NCBI GenBank assembly: GCA_963782045.1
Contig: CAWAIR010000037.1
Span: 558,001-622,000 of the forward strand
Source: CAVSRC01 sp963782045
GTDB taxonomy: Bacteria; Pseudomonadota; Alphaproteobacteria; Rhizobiales; Kaistiaceae
DNA length: 64,000 nt
Direction of reading: 5' to 3'
Below, in pieces: positions 1 through 8,095 of the stretch. Positions within the stretch are counted from its first letter, which is position 1; each line of letters starts with the position of its first letter. The position numbers were made by a program, and so were the translations under genes. A model generated the notes under the pieces. It had not been told where the DNA came from. It did not search any database and saw nothing but the letters and a program-made list of their open reading frames with translations.

Positions 1-1
1 C

Positions 2-448
2 GGCGCGGTGCGCTTCCGCCTCACCTCGGCGCCGATGTTCGTCCATTGCTGCCATTGCCTCGACTGCCAGAAGCAGACCGGCGGCGCCTTCGCCATCAAC
101 GCGCTCATCGAGACCGACCGCATCGAGATGCTGGGGAGCGCGCCGCAGGCGGTGTCGATGCCGACCGATAGCGGCCGGCCGCACGACATCTACCGCTGCC
201 CCGAATGCAAGGTGGCGGTGTGGAGCGACTACGGCCGTCGGCCGTATCTGCGCTTCGTGCGCGTCGCCACGCTCGACGACCCGCATGCGATCACGCCGGA
301 CGTGCACATCTACACGCGCACCAAGGTGCCGTGGGTGGCGCTGCCGGCCGACGTGCCGGCCTTCGCCGAATTCTACGACATGAAGGCGCTGTGGCCGACC
401 GAAGCGCAGGAGCGCCGGCGGGCCGCTTCCGCCGCGGCGCGCGGCTGA
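2..448 (+). CDS. GFA family protein (CENP-V/GFA domain), 5' end outside window
   Basis: The frame is open from base 2 and begins GAVRFRLTSAP, which is the interior of a GFA domain rather than a true start; the family normally has an earlier CxCG motif, so the 5' end lies outside the window. Zinc-ligand patterns are visible as CHCLDC at the start and CPEC further on. The family is named after glutathione-dependent formaldehyde-activating enzyme, but most small members have no proven activity. About 149 residues are present. It is followed by a YciI-type gene on the same strand. Family assignment is firm; function is unknown. Confidence 0.85.
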   Translation, partial: GAVRFRLTSAPMFVHCCHCLDCQKQTGGAFAINALIETDRIEMLGSAPQAVSMPTDSGRPHDIYRCPECKVAVWSDYGRRPYLRFVRVATLDDPHAITPDVHIYTRTKVPWVALPADVPAFAEFYDMKALWPTEAQERRRAASAAARG

Positions 449-545
449 AATTTCTTCCGCCGCCTGTCGAAATCGGCGCCGCCCGTTCGTCGTTGTGTCA
501 GAGGCGCGATTTCGGACCGCCGGCCGCCGAAGGGGAACCATATTC

Positions 546-899
546 ATGAAATACATGCTCATGCTCTACGTTGATGAGGCCGCCTTCCCCAAGCTCAGCC
601 CGGAGGAACAGCAGCGCGGTCTTGCCGCCTACGCCGCCTATACCGAGGCACTGACCAAGGCCGGCATCGTGGTCGCCTGGGACCGGCTGCAGCCGAGCCC
701 CGCGGCGGTGACGCTGCGCCAGGCGGCCGGCCAGATGGAGGTGCGCGACGGCCCCTTCACCGAGGCCAAGGAGCATCTCGGCGGCTTCTACATCATCGAC
801 GTTCCCGACCGCGACGCCGCGCTCGCCTGGGCGGCGCGCTGTCCGGCGACCGGCCACGGCGCCGTCGAGCTGCGGCCGCTGTGGGCCCAACCAGGCTGA
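546..899 (+). CDS. YciI family / DGPF-domain protein
   Basis: This 117-residue cytoplasmic protein opens with MKYMLMLYVDE and carries the signature VRDGPFTEAKEHLGG, which defines the DGPF subgroup of YCII-related proteins. Such proteins adopt a dimeric ferredoxin-like fold and are often encoded next to ECF sigma factors; no biochemical role is established. The ATG at 546 is chosen because a purine-rich stretch (gaagggga) precedes it and homologues start with MKYM. An upstream in-frame extension to 495 looks spurious. It is followed 11 bp later by a broken DHFR-family gene, probably once co-transcribed. Confidence 0.85.
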   Translation: MKYMLMLYVDEAAFPKLSPEEQQRGLAAYAAYTEALTKAGIVVAWDRLQPSPAAVTLRQAAGQMEVRDGPFTEAKEHLGGFYIIDVPDRDAALAWAARCPATGHGAVELRPLWAQPG

Positions 900-910
900 A
901 GGGAGGAGCC

Positions 911-1152
911 ATGCGCAGGCTGATCGTCTTCAACCACGTCTCGCTCGACGGCTACATCGAGGACGCCCGGGGCGACATGAGCTGGGCGCACATACGGGCC
1001 GCCGACCCCGAGTGGAACGAATTCGTCGAGGGGCACTCCCGCGGCGGCGGCCGGACGATGTTCGAAGGCCCGCGCCGCTGCGGCTGAAGCGGACGGGCCT
1101 GCGCGCCTTCGAGAACGGCAACGTCGTCCTCTGGTACGTGCCGGCCGAATAA
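911..1152 (+). pseudogene. Dihydrofolate reductase (RibD C-terminal) family gene, internally deleted
   Basis: A good ribosome site (gggagg) precedes the ATG at 911. The first 48 or so codons match the N-terminus of the DHFR/RibD-C family (LIVFNHVSLDGYIEDARGD, then SWAHIRAADPEWN). The text then jumps at a run of GGC codons straight to the C-terminal motif GRTMFEG. After one further frame break near 1070 the family's terminal strand appears (LKRTGLRAFENGNVVLWY) and stops at 1152. About 115 internal codons of a protein of roughly 190 residues are missing. The break point at GGCGGCGGC suggests deletion between short GGC repeats. The product cannot be a working reductase. Confidence 0.8.
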
Positions 1153-1165
1153 GGGCCGCGGCCTC

Positions 1166-2659
1166 CTAGCCGCCCCCCTCCTCCGCCGCGACGGCGCGCT
1201 TGGCACCGTCCTTGAAAAGCCGGGCGAGGCGCCTGGTCACCGCCGCCACGAAGCGATCGTTGGCGGCAAGGTCGGTGCCGAAGATCTTCTCCACCCCGAG
1301 CAAAGCATGGACCACCCGGCCGGCGTTCGGCCCCGCCGCATCGGCCAGCGACCGCAACTCGCCGGCGAAGGGATCGCGGACGTCGATCGGCTGGCCGCTC
1401 TCGTCGATGCCGGTGACGTAGCGCATCCATCCGGCGACGCCGAGCGCCGCCCGGCCGAACGGGCGTCCGGCCTTGAGGTTGTCGCGGATCGTGCCGAGCA
1501 GGCGCTGCGGCAGCTTCTGGCTGCCATCCATGCAGATCTGCCAGGTGCGGTGCTTCAGCGCCGGATTGCGGAAGCGCGTGACCAGCGCCGCCGTGTAGCC
1601 GGCGAGGTCCATCGACGGCGGAACCGAGAGGGTGGGCGTCGCCTCGTCCATCAGAGCCGGCACGAAGCGGGCAAAGGCGGCGTCGGCCATGACGTCGGAA
1701 ACGAACTCGATAGCCCGACAAATAGCCGAGATAGGAGAGGCTCGAATGGGCGCCGTTGAGGAGCCTCAGCTTCATCTGCTCGTAGGGCGCGACCTCGGTG
1801 ACCATCTCGGCGCCGGCGGTCTCGAAGGCCGGACGGCCGGTGGGGAAATCGTCCTCGATCACCCACTGGGTGAACGGCTCGGTCACCACGGGCCAGGCGT
1901 CGGTGGCGCCGAGCGCCTGGTCGACGCGGGCGCGATCCTCGTCGGTGGTCGCCGGCGTGATGCGGTCGACCATGGTCGAGGGAAAGGCGACCTCGCCGGC
2001 AACCCAGGCGCCGAGTTCGGCATCGCGCAGCTCGGCGAAGCGCGACAGCACGCGCCGCGCCACCACGCCGTTCGCCGGCAGGTTGTCGCAGGTGAGCACG
2101 GTGAAAGGCGGCACACCGGCCGCCTGCCGGCGTGCCAGTGCCTCGATGACCAGCCCCGGGGCGGTCGTCGGTTCGGTCGGCGTCGGCGAGGTCGCGCACG
2201 ATGGCCGGGTCCTCCTCGTTGAGCGTGCCGGTCGCCGGATCGTGGCAATAGCCCTTCTCGGTCACCGTCAGCGAGACGATGCGCACCCGCGGATCGGCCA
2301 TGGCGGCAAGCAGGCGCTCGCGCTCCTCCATGGCGACGAGCACGTCGATCACGCTGCCGATGACGCGCAGCTTCTCGCCCTCGCCGGAGCGCACGAAAGC
2401 GTGTAGAGCCAGTCCTGTGGCTTCAGCGCGTCGCGGGTGCCAGCGCTCCTCAGACTGGCGGCGACAATCCCCCAGCTCGGGTCGGCGGCGAGACCGTCGT
2501 CGACGTAGACGGCCTGGTGGGCGCGATGGAACGCGCCGATGCCGAGATGGACGATGCCGGGGGTCAGTGCCGAGCGGTCGTAGGCCGGCCGCGCGACCGA
2601 ATCCGGGCAGCGCGGCGAGCGTAGCGTCTCAGCCGCGGGCGGTTCCCCTCTCCTGTCAT
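1166..2659 (-). pseudogene. uxuB: Fructuronate reductase / mannitol dehydrogenase family, multiple frame breaks
   Basis: Read across frames, the region gives a near full-length (about 497 residue) polyol/uronate dehydrogenase: ARPAYDRSALTPGIVHLGIG near the N-terminus, then the Rossmann region HLGIGAFHRAHQAVY, then TVTEKGYC, TCDNLPANG and ALKHRTWQICMDGSQKLPQR. Five single-base breaks are visible near 2629, 2605, 2394, 2183 and 1709; each is repaired by adding or dropping one base. The start is the ATG at 2659, within a purine-rich segment. It lies 98 bp downstream of dctM and faces a locus encoding ManD, so D-fructuronate reduction to D-mannonate fits better than mannitol oxidation. Whether the gene is truly dead or the breaks are sequencing errors cannot be decided here. 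Confidence 0.75.
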
Positions 2660-2757
2660 TGGCAATGCGTTTCCGGCCGATGGCGGGGGAAGATCGGCGG
2701 GAAATGTCGATCGTGATTGATCTGGTTGGAATGCGGGTCCGAACGGACGGGTTCACA

Positions 2758-4029
2758 TCACAGGTTGGGCAGAAAGAGCACCACCTGGGGGAAAAACGCA
2801 AGGATGGCGACCTCGACGAGGATCGTCGCGACGAACGGAATCGATTCGACGACGTATTCCTCGACCGGCGTGTTGAGCAGGCTGCACACGGTGTACATGC
2901 ACACGCCCACCGGCGGGGTCATCGAGCCGAGCGTCACGATGGTCATCATCAGGATGCCGAAATGCACCGGGTCGACGCCGAGCGGGCGCACGATCGGCAG
3001 GAAGATCGGCGTCAGCAGGAGCACCAGCACGGTGCTCTCGACAAACAGCCCGGCGATGAAAACAAAGAGCAGCAGCAACCCAACGATCGCCATCGGATTG
3101 GTGGTCAGGTGGATCAGCGCCGCCGCGATCTCCTGCGGCGCCTGCTCGAAAATGATGCCGTAGCCGACCATGCCGGAGAAGACGATGATGAGCATGATCA
3201 TGCCGATATCGGTCACCGCCTGGCCGAGCGCCTCCATCAGCCCCGACCAGGTCATCTCGCGATGCGCGATGACACCGATGACGGCGGCGTAGACGACGGC
3301 GAAGGCACCGACTTCGGAGGGCGTGAACAAGCCGCCGCGGATGGCGATGAGCAGCGCCAGCGGGAAGATCAGCGCCCATTTGGCGTCGGCGACGGCCTTG
3401 CCGACGGCCTTCATCGTCGGCCGCGTCGCCATCTCCGAGCGATAGTTCCGCCGCCGGGCGATGAACCAGGTCGTGGTCATCAGAAACGTCATCATCAACA
3501 GGCCGGGGATAACACCGGCGAGGAACAGCCGCCCGATCGAGACATTGCCGACGAAGCCGTAGAGGATGAGGCCGATGCTCGGCGGGATGGTGGAGGTGAT
3601 GAGCGAGCCGACGGCGATGACGGCGGAAGTGAAGCCCTTCGAATAGCCCGCCTTGATGAGATTGGGCCCAAGGATGCGCGCCTCCATCGCCGCGTCAGCG
3701 ACCGCCGCGCCGGAGACGCCGCCCATCAGCGTGGAGAGCACGATGCACACCTGGGCAAGGCCGCCGGCCATCCACGAGACCAGCACGTTGGAGCAGTTGA
3801 TGAGCCGTGAGGTGATCCCCGAATGGTTCATCATGTGTCCGGCCAGCAGGAAGAACGGCACGGCGAGCAGCGGGAAGCTCTGCGAGGCCGACGCCACCTG
3901 CTGAACGCCGATGGAGACCGGGATCGATCCGTTGGTCAGGAAGAAGGTGAAGCCGGCCATGCCGATGGCGAAGGCGATCGGCAGTCCGGCCAGCATCAAC
4001 ACCAGGAAGGTCAGCGAGAGCAGCGTCAC
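2758..4029 (-). CDS. dctM: TRAP transporter large permease (DctM-type)
   Basis: This 423-residue, strongly hydrophobic protein has the features of the 12-helix DctM subunit of tripartite ATP-independent periplasmic transporters: FLVLMLAGLPIAFAIGMAG at the start, the PFFLLAGHMMNHSGI segment, and TPPVGVCMYTVCSLLNTP near the end. It forms the Na+-coupled translocation channel in the inner membrane with DctQ and receives solute from DctP. Its start overlaps the dctQ stop by 4 bp (ATGA), indicating translational coupling. The neighbouring ManD and fructuronate reductase genes suggest a hexuronate or related sugar acid as substrate; this is inference. Confidence 0.93.
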   Translation of the reverse strand: MTLLSLTFLVLMLAGLPIAFAIGMAGFTFFLTNGSIPVSIGVQQVASASQSFPLLAVPFFLLAGHMMNHSGITSRLINCSNVLVSWMAGGLAQVCIVLSTLMGGVSGAAVADAAMEARILGPNLIKAGYSKGFTSAVIAVGSLITSTIPPSIGLILYGFVGNVSIGRLFLAGVIPGLLMMTFLMTTTWFIARRRNYRSEMATRPTMKAVGKAVADAKWALIFPLALLIAIRGGLFTPSEVGAFAVVYAAVIGVIAHREMTWSGLMEALGQAVTDIGMIMLIIVFSGMVGYGIIFEQAPQEIAAALIHLTTNPMAIVGLLLLFVFIAGLFVESTVLVLLLTPIFLPIVRPLGVDPVHFGILMMTIVTLGSMTPPVGVCMYTVCSLLNTPVEEYVVESIPFVATILVEVAILAFFPQVVLFLPNL

Positions 4030-4538
4030 AGCACGTCTTCCACTTCACCGCGGTGCGGATCGGAGAAGACCAGGCGGTCCTCCGTCCGCCAGGTGCGGAT
4101 GAGCTTGATGACATGCCCGGTAAGGGTGATCGCCAGCATCAGGCAACCGATCGGCACGGCGCCGGTGACGAAGGCGTAGCTGATGCCGCTATCGCCGAAC
4201 ACCCGCTCGATGTTGAGAGTGGTGAGCTTGTAGCCCTCCCACACCATGATCAGCAGGAAGGCGAGCGTGAGCACGGCCAGCGCGATCTCGATGACGCGAC
4301 GCCAGGCGAGCGGCATCCAGCGCACGGCGAGATCCATGCCGATGTGGGCGCGCTTGCGCAGCGCCCGGTTGGCGCCGATGAAGGCGATCCACAGGAAGAG
4401 AAGCTGGGCGAGATCGACCGACCAGATCAGCGGGTGGTCGAACCAGCGCAGCACCCCGGCCGCAAAGACAAGGACGACGATGACGACAAGCAGGAACTTG
4501 CCGACCGCGGCCTCAACCCGAACCAGAAAATTCGACAT
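4026..4538 (-). CDS. dctQ: TRAP transporter small permease (DctQ-type)
   Basis: This 170-residue inner-membrane protein has four predicted helices, starting LLVVIVVLVFAAGVLRWF, and the family motif around LAQLLFLWIAFIGANRALRK, where polar and charged residues sit between helices 2 and 3. It is the small membrane subunit of the TRAP complex. It lies between dctP (68 bp upstream, separated by a hairpin) and dctM (4-bp overlap), giving the usual P-Q-M order. The C-terminal tail after the last helix is charged and cytoplasmic. Assignment is secure from both context and hydropathy. Confidence 0.9.
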   Translation of the reverse strand: MSNFLVRVEAAVGKFLLVVIVVLVFAAGVLRWFDHPLIWSVDLAQLLFLWIAFIGANRALRKRAHIGMDLAVRWMPLAWRRVIEIALAVLTLAFLLIMVWEGYKLTTLNIERVFGDSGISYAFVTGAVPIGCLMLAITLTGHVIKLIRTWRTEDRLVFSDPHRGEVEDVL

Positions 4539-4565
4539 CCCCGTCCACCCAGATCGAAGGAAACA

Positions 4566-4590
4566 GGCCAGCCCGACTGTCGGGCCGGCC
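4566..4590 (-). terminator. Hairpin between dctP and dctQ, likely attenuator
   Basis: GGCC and GCCCGA arms pair with TCGGGC and GGCC across a 3-nt loop with one internal mismatch, followed on the minus strand by a pyrimidine stretch (TGTTTCC). Such a hairpin after the binding-protein gene commonly lowers expression of the membrane subunits relative to DctP. Confidence 0.5.
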
Positions 4591-4606
4591 CGCCGTCTTG
4601 GGGACT

Positions 4607-5590
4607 TTACTTGGCGAGGATCGGCTCGATCTGTTTGCGCAGGTCGGAGTAACCCAGGGTATCGTATACGCCCGCGGTCGCCTTGACGAACGGGGTGACG
4701 TCGATCTCGTCGATGGTTACGCCCTTGTCCGCCATCATCTTCTCGTAGTTGGCGAGCGAGTCCCTGGTGCCGTACGAAGCGATGTCACCAGCGGAGACAG
4801 CGTCATCGCGAAGGATCTTCTGGATGTCGGGCGGGAGCTTGTCGAACCAGCCGGCGCTGGTGACGACGCCGGTGATCAGATTGATGTGGCCGGTCTTGGT
4901 GATGTACTTGATCACCTCGTAGAGGCGCGCCCCCCAGACTGCCGGGTCCTGCGCCTCGACGGCATCGATGACGTGCTGCTGGAGCGCCGGATAAACGTCG
5001 GTCCAGCCCATCGGCGTGGGCGTGGCGCCCATTGCCTTGACGGTCTCCATCCACACCGGAGCGCCCGGCGTGCGCATGCGAATGCCCTTGAGGTCGGCGG
5101 GCGTCTTGACCGGAACATTGGTCAGGAGATTGCGCTCGCCCTGCCACCAGTTGAACGACAGGACCTGGAGGCCGGCGGCATCGTGGAGCTTCTTCACCCA
5201 GCCCTCGAAGAGGTCCGAGGTGACGACCTTGCGGATGCCGTCGTAGCCCTGGGCGAGATACGGCGCGCCGAGGATGCCGAATTCCTTGGTGTAGACGGCA
5301 AGGCGGCCGCCATCGACGACGACGGCGACGTTGCCGCCGGCGCGCGCCTGCTCGAGTACATCCTCGTCCTTGCCGAGCTGCGAGCTCGGGAAGAGACGCA
5401 CTTCGACGGCGCCCTTGGTGTCCGCCTCGACCTTCTGCTTGTAGGCCTCGAGGCCCTTGAAAAGCGGGTCGTCGGTGGTGAGCGCCGAGTTGATGTTTAG
5501 TGTGTAGTCTGCGGCAAGGCCGACTCGTGGCAGCGCCGTCATTGCGGCCGCGGCGAGCAAGGCAAGGCCAATGCGCGGAAATTTCTTCAT
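4607..5590 (-). CDS. dctP: TRAP transporter substrate-binding protein (DctP-type)
   Basis: The 327-residue product begins with a Sec signal peptide (MKKFPRIGLALLAAAAMTAL, cleavage probably after GLAA) and continues as a periplasmic DctP-family binding protein. It has AYKQKVEADTKGAVEVRLFPSSQLG near residue 50, and LKGIRMRTPGAPVW with the conserved arginine that binds the solute carboxylate. Two adjacent ATGs (5590 and 5593) follow GGAGG; 5590 has the better spacing. It is first in the leftward dctPQM-uxuB unit and diverges from a GntR regulator, which probably controls both sides. A uronate or aldonate ligand is inferred from the neighbours. Confidence 0.92.
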   Translation of the reverse strand: MKKFPRIGLALLAAAAMTALPRVGLAADYTLNINSALTTDDPLFKGLEAYKQKVEADTKGAVEVRLFPSSQLGKDEDVLEQARAGGNVAVVVDGGRLAVYTKEFGILGAPYLAQGYDGIRKVVTSDLFEGWVKKLHDAAGLQVLSFNWWQGERNLLTNVPVKTPADLKGIRMRTPGAPVWMETVKAMGATPTPMGWTDVYPALQQHVIDAVEAQDPAVWGARLYEVIKYITKTGHINLITGVVTSAGWFDKLPPDIQKILRDDAVSAGDIASYGTRDSLANYEKMMADKGVTIDEIDVTPFVKATAGVYDTLGYSDLRKQIEPILAK

Positions 5591-5648
5591 CATTTCCTCC
5601 CGTTCCTCCCGTTGCAGAAAGCCCGTCTGACAGGCAGCCTGGACCTCC

Positions 5649-5677
5649 TTGACTGGTATGGTAGTATGGCACATAGA
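5649..5677 (+). promoter_or_regulatory. Candidate promoter/operator in the dctP-gntR divergent region
   Basis: TTGACT (5649-5654) is followed after 17 bp by CATAGA (5672-5677), a plausible weak sigma-70 pair reading toward the GntR gene. The spacer holds a partly symmetric ACTGGTATGGTAGT segment that could be a GntR half-operator. Assigned by eye only. Confidence 0.3.
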
Positions 5678-5727
5678 AAAGTGCAAGAATGTTGTTCGGC
5701 CAAAAGAACACGGGCTGGGCGAGAGGG

Positions 5728-6504
5728 ATGAAACGAGCAAGCGGCAGGACGAACGGGCCGGTCTTCGGTGCCCGGCCCGTCTATTCGGGCCCGCCGGACG
5801 AGCCTTCGGCGCGTCGCGTCTTCCGCGAATTGAAGAGCGCCATCGTCACCATGGCGCTCACCCCCGGCCAGGCGCTGTCCGAAAACGAGATCGCCACGCG
5901 GCTCGGCGTCAGCCGGCAGCCGGTGCGCGAGGCCTTCATCAAGCTCAGCGAGGCCGGCTTCGTGCGCATCCGGCCGCAGCGCGGCACCTTCGTCGTCAAG
6001 ATATCGGCCAAGCAGGTGACCGACGCGCGCTTCGTGCGCGAGGCCGTCGAGGTGGCCGTCGCCCGCCGCGCGTGCGAGGTGATGAGCACCGAGGCAATCG
6101 TCGAGCTCCGGGACAATTTGGCGCAGCAGCGCGGGGTCGTCGCCGACGGCTCGCCGGCCGGCTTCCTGGCCCTCGACGAAGCCTTCCACCGCGGTCTCGC
6201 ACTCGGGGTCGATTGCGGTTATGCCTGGCGTGTCGTCGAGGAAGTCAAGGCGCAGATGGACCGCGTGCGCTATCTCAGCTTGCCGCAGACAACGCCGCTG
6301 ACCCGCCTGGTGGATCAGCACGTCGCCATCCTCGATGCCGTCGAGGCGCGCGACCAGGCCCGCGCGGAAGCAGCGGTGCGCGCGCATCTCGCCGAAATTC
6401 TCACATCTCTGCCACTGCTCGAACAGGTCTTCCCCCACCTCTTCGACGTCGGAGAGGATTCTGAACCGGCGCCGTCGCCGACAATTGAGCCGGCCGGCGC
6501 GTAA
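5728..6504 (+). CDS. GntR family regulator (FadR/UxuR-like, FCD domain)
   Basis: The protein has an N-terminal winged helix with the GntR pattern ALTPGQALSENEIATRLGVS followed by RQPVREAFIKLSEAG, and a helical FCD effector domain of about 150 residues with typical metal/ligand histidines (EAFHRGLA and LVDQHVAILDAVEARD). Starting at 5728 it has 258 residues; an in-frame ATG at 5689 would add 13. It is divergent from the TRAP operon and lies 14 bp before manD, so it is a good candidate for a hexuronate- or mannonate-responsive repressor of both. The regulatory target is inferred from position. Confidence 0.88.
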   Translation: MKRASGRTNGPVFGARPVYSGPPDEPSARRVFRELKSAIVTMALTPGQALSENEIATRLGVSRQPVREAFIKLSEAGFVRIRPQRGTFVVKISAKQVTDARFVREAVEVAVARRACEVMSTEAIVELRDNLAQQRGVVADGSPAGFLALDEAFHRGLALGVDCGYAWRVVEEVKAQMDRVRYLSLPQTTPLTRLVDQHVAILDAVEARDQARAEAAVRAHLAEILTSLPLLEQVFPHLFDVGEDSEPAPSPTIEPAGA

Positions 6505-6518
6505 AGACCAAGGTCCCC

Positions 6519-7727
6519 ATGAAGATCACCGAAGCCAAAGTCATCATCACCTGCCCCGACCGCAATTTCGTCACGCTCAAGATTTCGACCGACGAGGGGC
6601 TCTACGGCATCGGCGACGGGACGCTCAACGGACGCGAGCTCGCCGTTGCCGCCTACCTCAAGGAGCACGTCGCGCCGCTCCTGATCGGCCGCGATCCACA
6701 CCAGATCGAGGACATCTGGCACTACCTGGCCAAGGGCGCCTACTGGCGACGCGGGCCGGTGACGATGGCGTCTATCGGCGCCGTCGACACCGCCCTGTGG
6801 GACCTCAAGGCGAAGGCCGCCGGCCTGCCCCTCTACCAGCTTCTCGGCGGCAAGAGCCGCTCCGGCGTCATGGTCTACGGACACGCCAACGGCCGCGACC
6901 TCGAGGAGACCATCGACGCCGTCGGCCAGTACCTGGAGCTCGGCTACAAGGCGGTCAGGGCGCAATCGGGCATTCCCGGCCTCGACGCGGTCTATGGCGT
7001 CGCCCGGGGCAAGTACTATTACGAGCCGGCAGTGAAGGGCCTGGTCGAGGAATCGATCTGGTCGACGGAGAAGTATCTGGATTTCGCGCCCAAGCTGTTC
7101 GAGGCGCTCCGCGACAAGTACGGCTTCGGCTTCCATCTGCTCCATGACGCCCACCATCGGCTGACCCCGCTGGAGGCGGCCCGCCTCGGCAAGAGCCTGG
7201 AGCCCTACCGGCTGTTCTGGCTGGAGGACCCGACGCCAGCGGAAAACCAGGAATTGCTCAAGCTCATCCGCGAGCACACCGTCACGCCGATCGCCATCGG
7301 CGAGGTGTTCAACTCCATCCACGACTGCCGCGAGATCCTCGAGAACCAGTATTGCGACTACATCCGCACGGCGGTGGTCCATGCCGGCGGCATCACGCAA
7401 CTGCGCAAGATCGCCATGCTTGCCGAGCTCTATCAGATACGCACCGGCTGCCACGGCGCCACCGACCTGTCGCCGATCTGCATGGGCGCGGCGCTGCACT
7501 TCGACCTGTGGGTGCCGAACTTCGGCATCCAGGAATTCATGCACCACAGCGACAAGACCAATGAGGTCTTCCCGCACGCCTACACCTTCAACGACGGCTA
7601 CCTCTATCCCGGCGACGTGCCCGGCCACGGCGTCGACATCGACGAGACGCTGGCGGCGAAATACGAGTACGAGCCGGCCTACCTGCCGGTCGCCCGGCTC
7701 GAAGACGGGACGATGTGGAGCTGGTAG
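6519..7727 (+). CDS. manD: D-mannonate dehydratase, enolase superfamily (ManD)
   Basis: This 402-residue enolase-superfamily protein has exactly the usual ManD length. The capping domain opens MKITEAKVIITCPDRNFVTL. The barrel carries LLHDAHHRLTP (metal-binding Asp plus catalytic His), WLEDPTPAENQ and IAIGEVFNSIHDC (the other two carboxylate metal ligands), then TGCHGATDLSPICMGAA. It converts D-mannonate to 2-keto-3-deoxy-D-gluconate and replaces the unrelated UxuA in many bacteria. It sits 14 bp behind the GntR gene and opposite the transporter and fructuronate reductase. Some ManD-group enzymes act weakly or on D-gluconate instead; the complete pathway context favours mannonate. Confidence 0.92.
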   Translation: MKITEAKVIITCPDRNFVTLKISTDEGLYGIGDGTLNGRELAVAAYLKEHVAPLLIGRDPHQIEDIWHYLAKGAYWRRGPVTMASIGAVDTALWDLKAKAAGLPLYQLLGGKSRSGVMVYGHANGRDLEETIDAVGQYLELGYKAVRAQSGIPGLDAVYGVARGKYYYEPAVKGLVEESIWSTEKYLDFAPKLFEALRDKYGFGFHLLHDAHHRLTPLEAARLGKSLEPYRLFWLEDPTPAENQELLKLIREHTVTPIAIGEVFNSIHDCREILENQYCDYIRTAVVHAGGITQLRKIAMLAELYQIRTGCHGATDLSPICMGAALHFDLWVPNFGIQEFMHHSDKTNEVFPHAYTFNDGYLYPGDVPGHGVDIDETLAAKYEYEPAYLPVARLEDGTMWSW

Positions 7728-7756
7728 GCGGCCCCGCTCCGCCTCCAAATGCGAAC

Positions 7757-7793
7757 GCCCTGCGGCGCCCGACCGGCGCCGCAGGGCTTTCTT
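7757..7793 (+). terminator. Rho-independent terminator after manD
   Basis: A perfect 13-bp GC-rich stem (7757-7769 with 7775-7787) closes a 5-nt loop and is followed by TTTCTT. It ends the gntR-manD transcript 30 bp after the stop codon. Confidence 0.85.
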
Positions 7794-7822
7794 CATTCGC
7801 CAGGGGGGATCACCCCGTGGGC

Positions 7823-8095
7823 TAGAGCGCTTCTTGGTCAGATAGAAGCAGTTCCGTTTCTCGACCGGGGAGGCGATCCGGCGTCGAGACCGGCGAAGGG
7901 CGATGCCGGGCATCGGTCGAGCCGGGATCGGCGTTGGGCGCCCGCCGGTCGGAAACCCGAAGGGACGGGCGCTTTTGCGCCATTATCGTCGCCGCCGGTC
8001 TCGGCCGTACCCCGGACACGACCTTCGCCCGTCGGCTTGATCCTGCCGCAAAATCGCTCCGTCGGAACGATTCTATTTGATCAAGAAACGCTCTA
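7823..8095. mobile_element. MITE-like element with about 33-bp terminal inverted repeats
   Basis: The segment between manD and the next gene starts TAGAGCGCTTCTTGGTCAGA and ends with the imperfect reverse complement (TAGAGCGTTTCTTGATCAAA on the minus strand). The arms stretch over about 33 bp (7823-7856 and 8063-8095), with most positions paired. The 200-bp interior has no credible gene. The layout resembles a miniature inverted-repeat element; TA at each outer edge would suit a Tc1/IS630-type target but is part of the repeat itself. The right end supplies the stop codon of the adjacent oxidoreductase gene. Confidence 0.55.

Noticed and set aside
1166..2659. Mannitol 2-dehydrogenase as the product name
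   Set aside because: Same family, but the surrounding ManD, GntR and TRAP genes fit fructuronate reductase better; no mannitol transporter or fructokinase is present.
2659..3810. Long plus-strand ORF opposite dctM
   Set aside because: It is the antisense shadow of the TRAP permease: the product is Asp/Arg/His-rich and has no family likeness, while the minus strand encodes a clear membrane protein.
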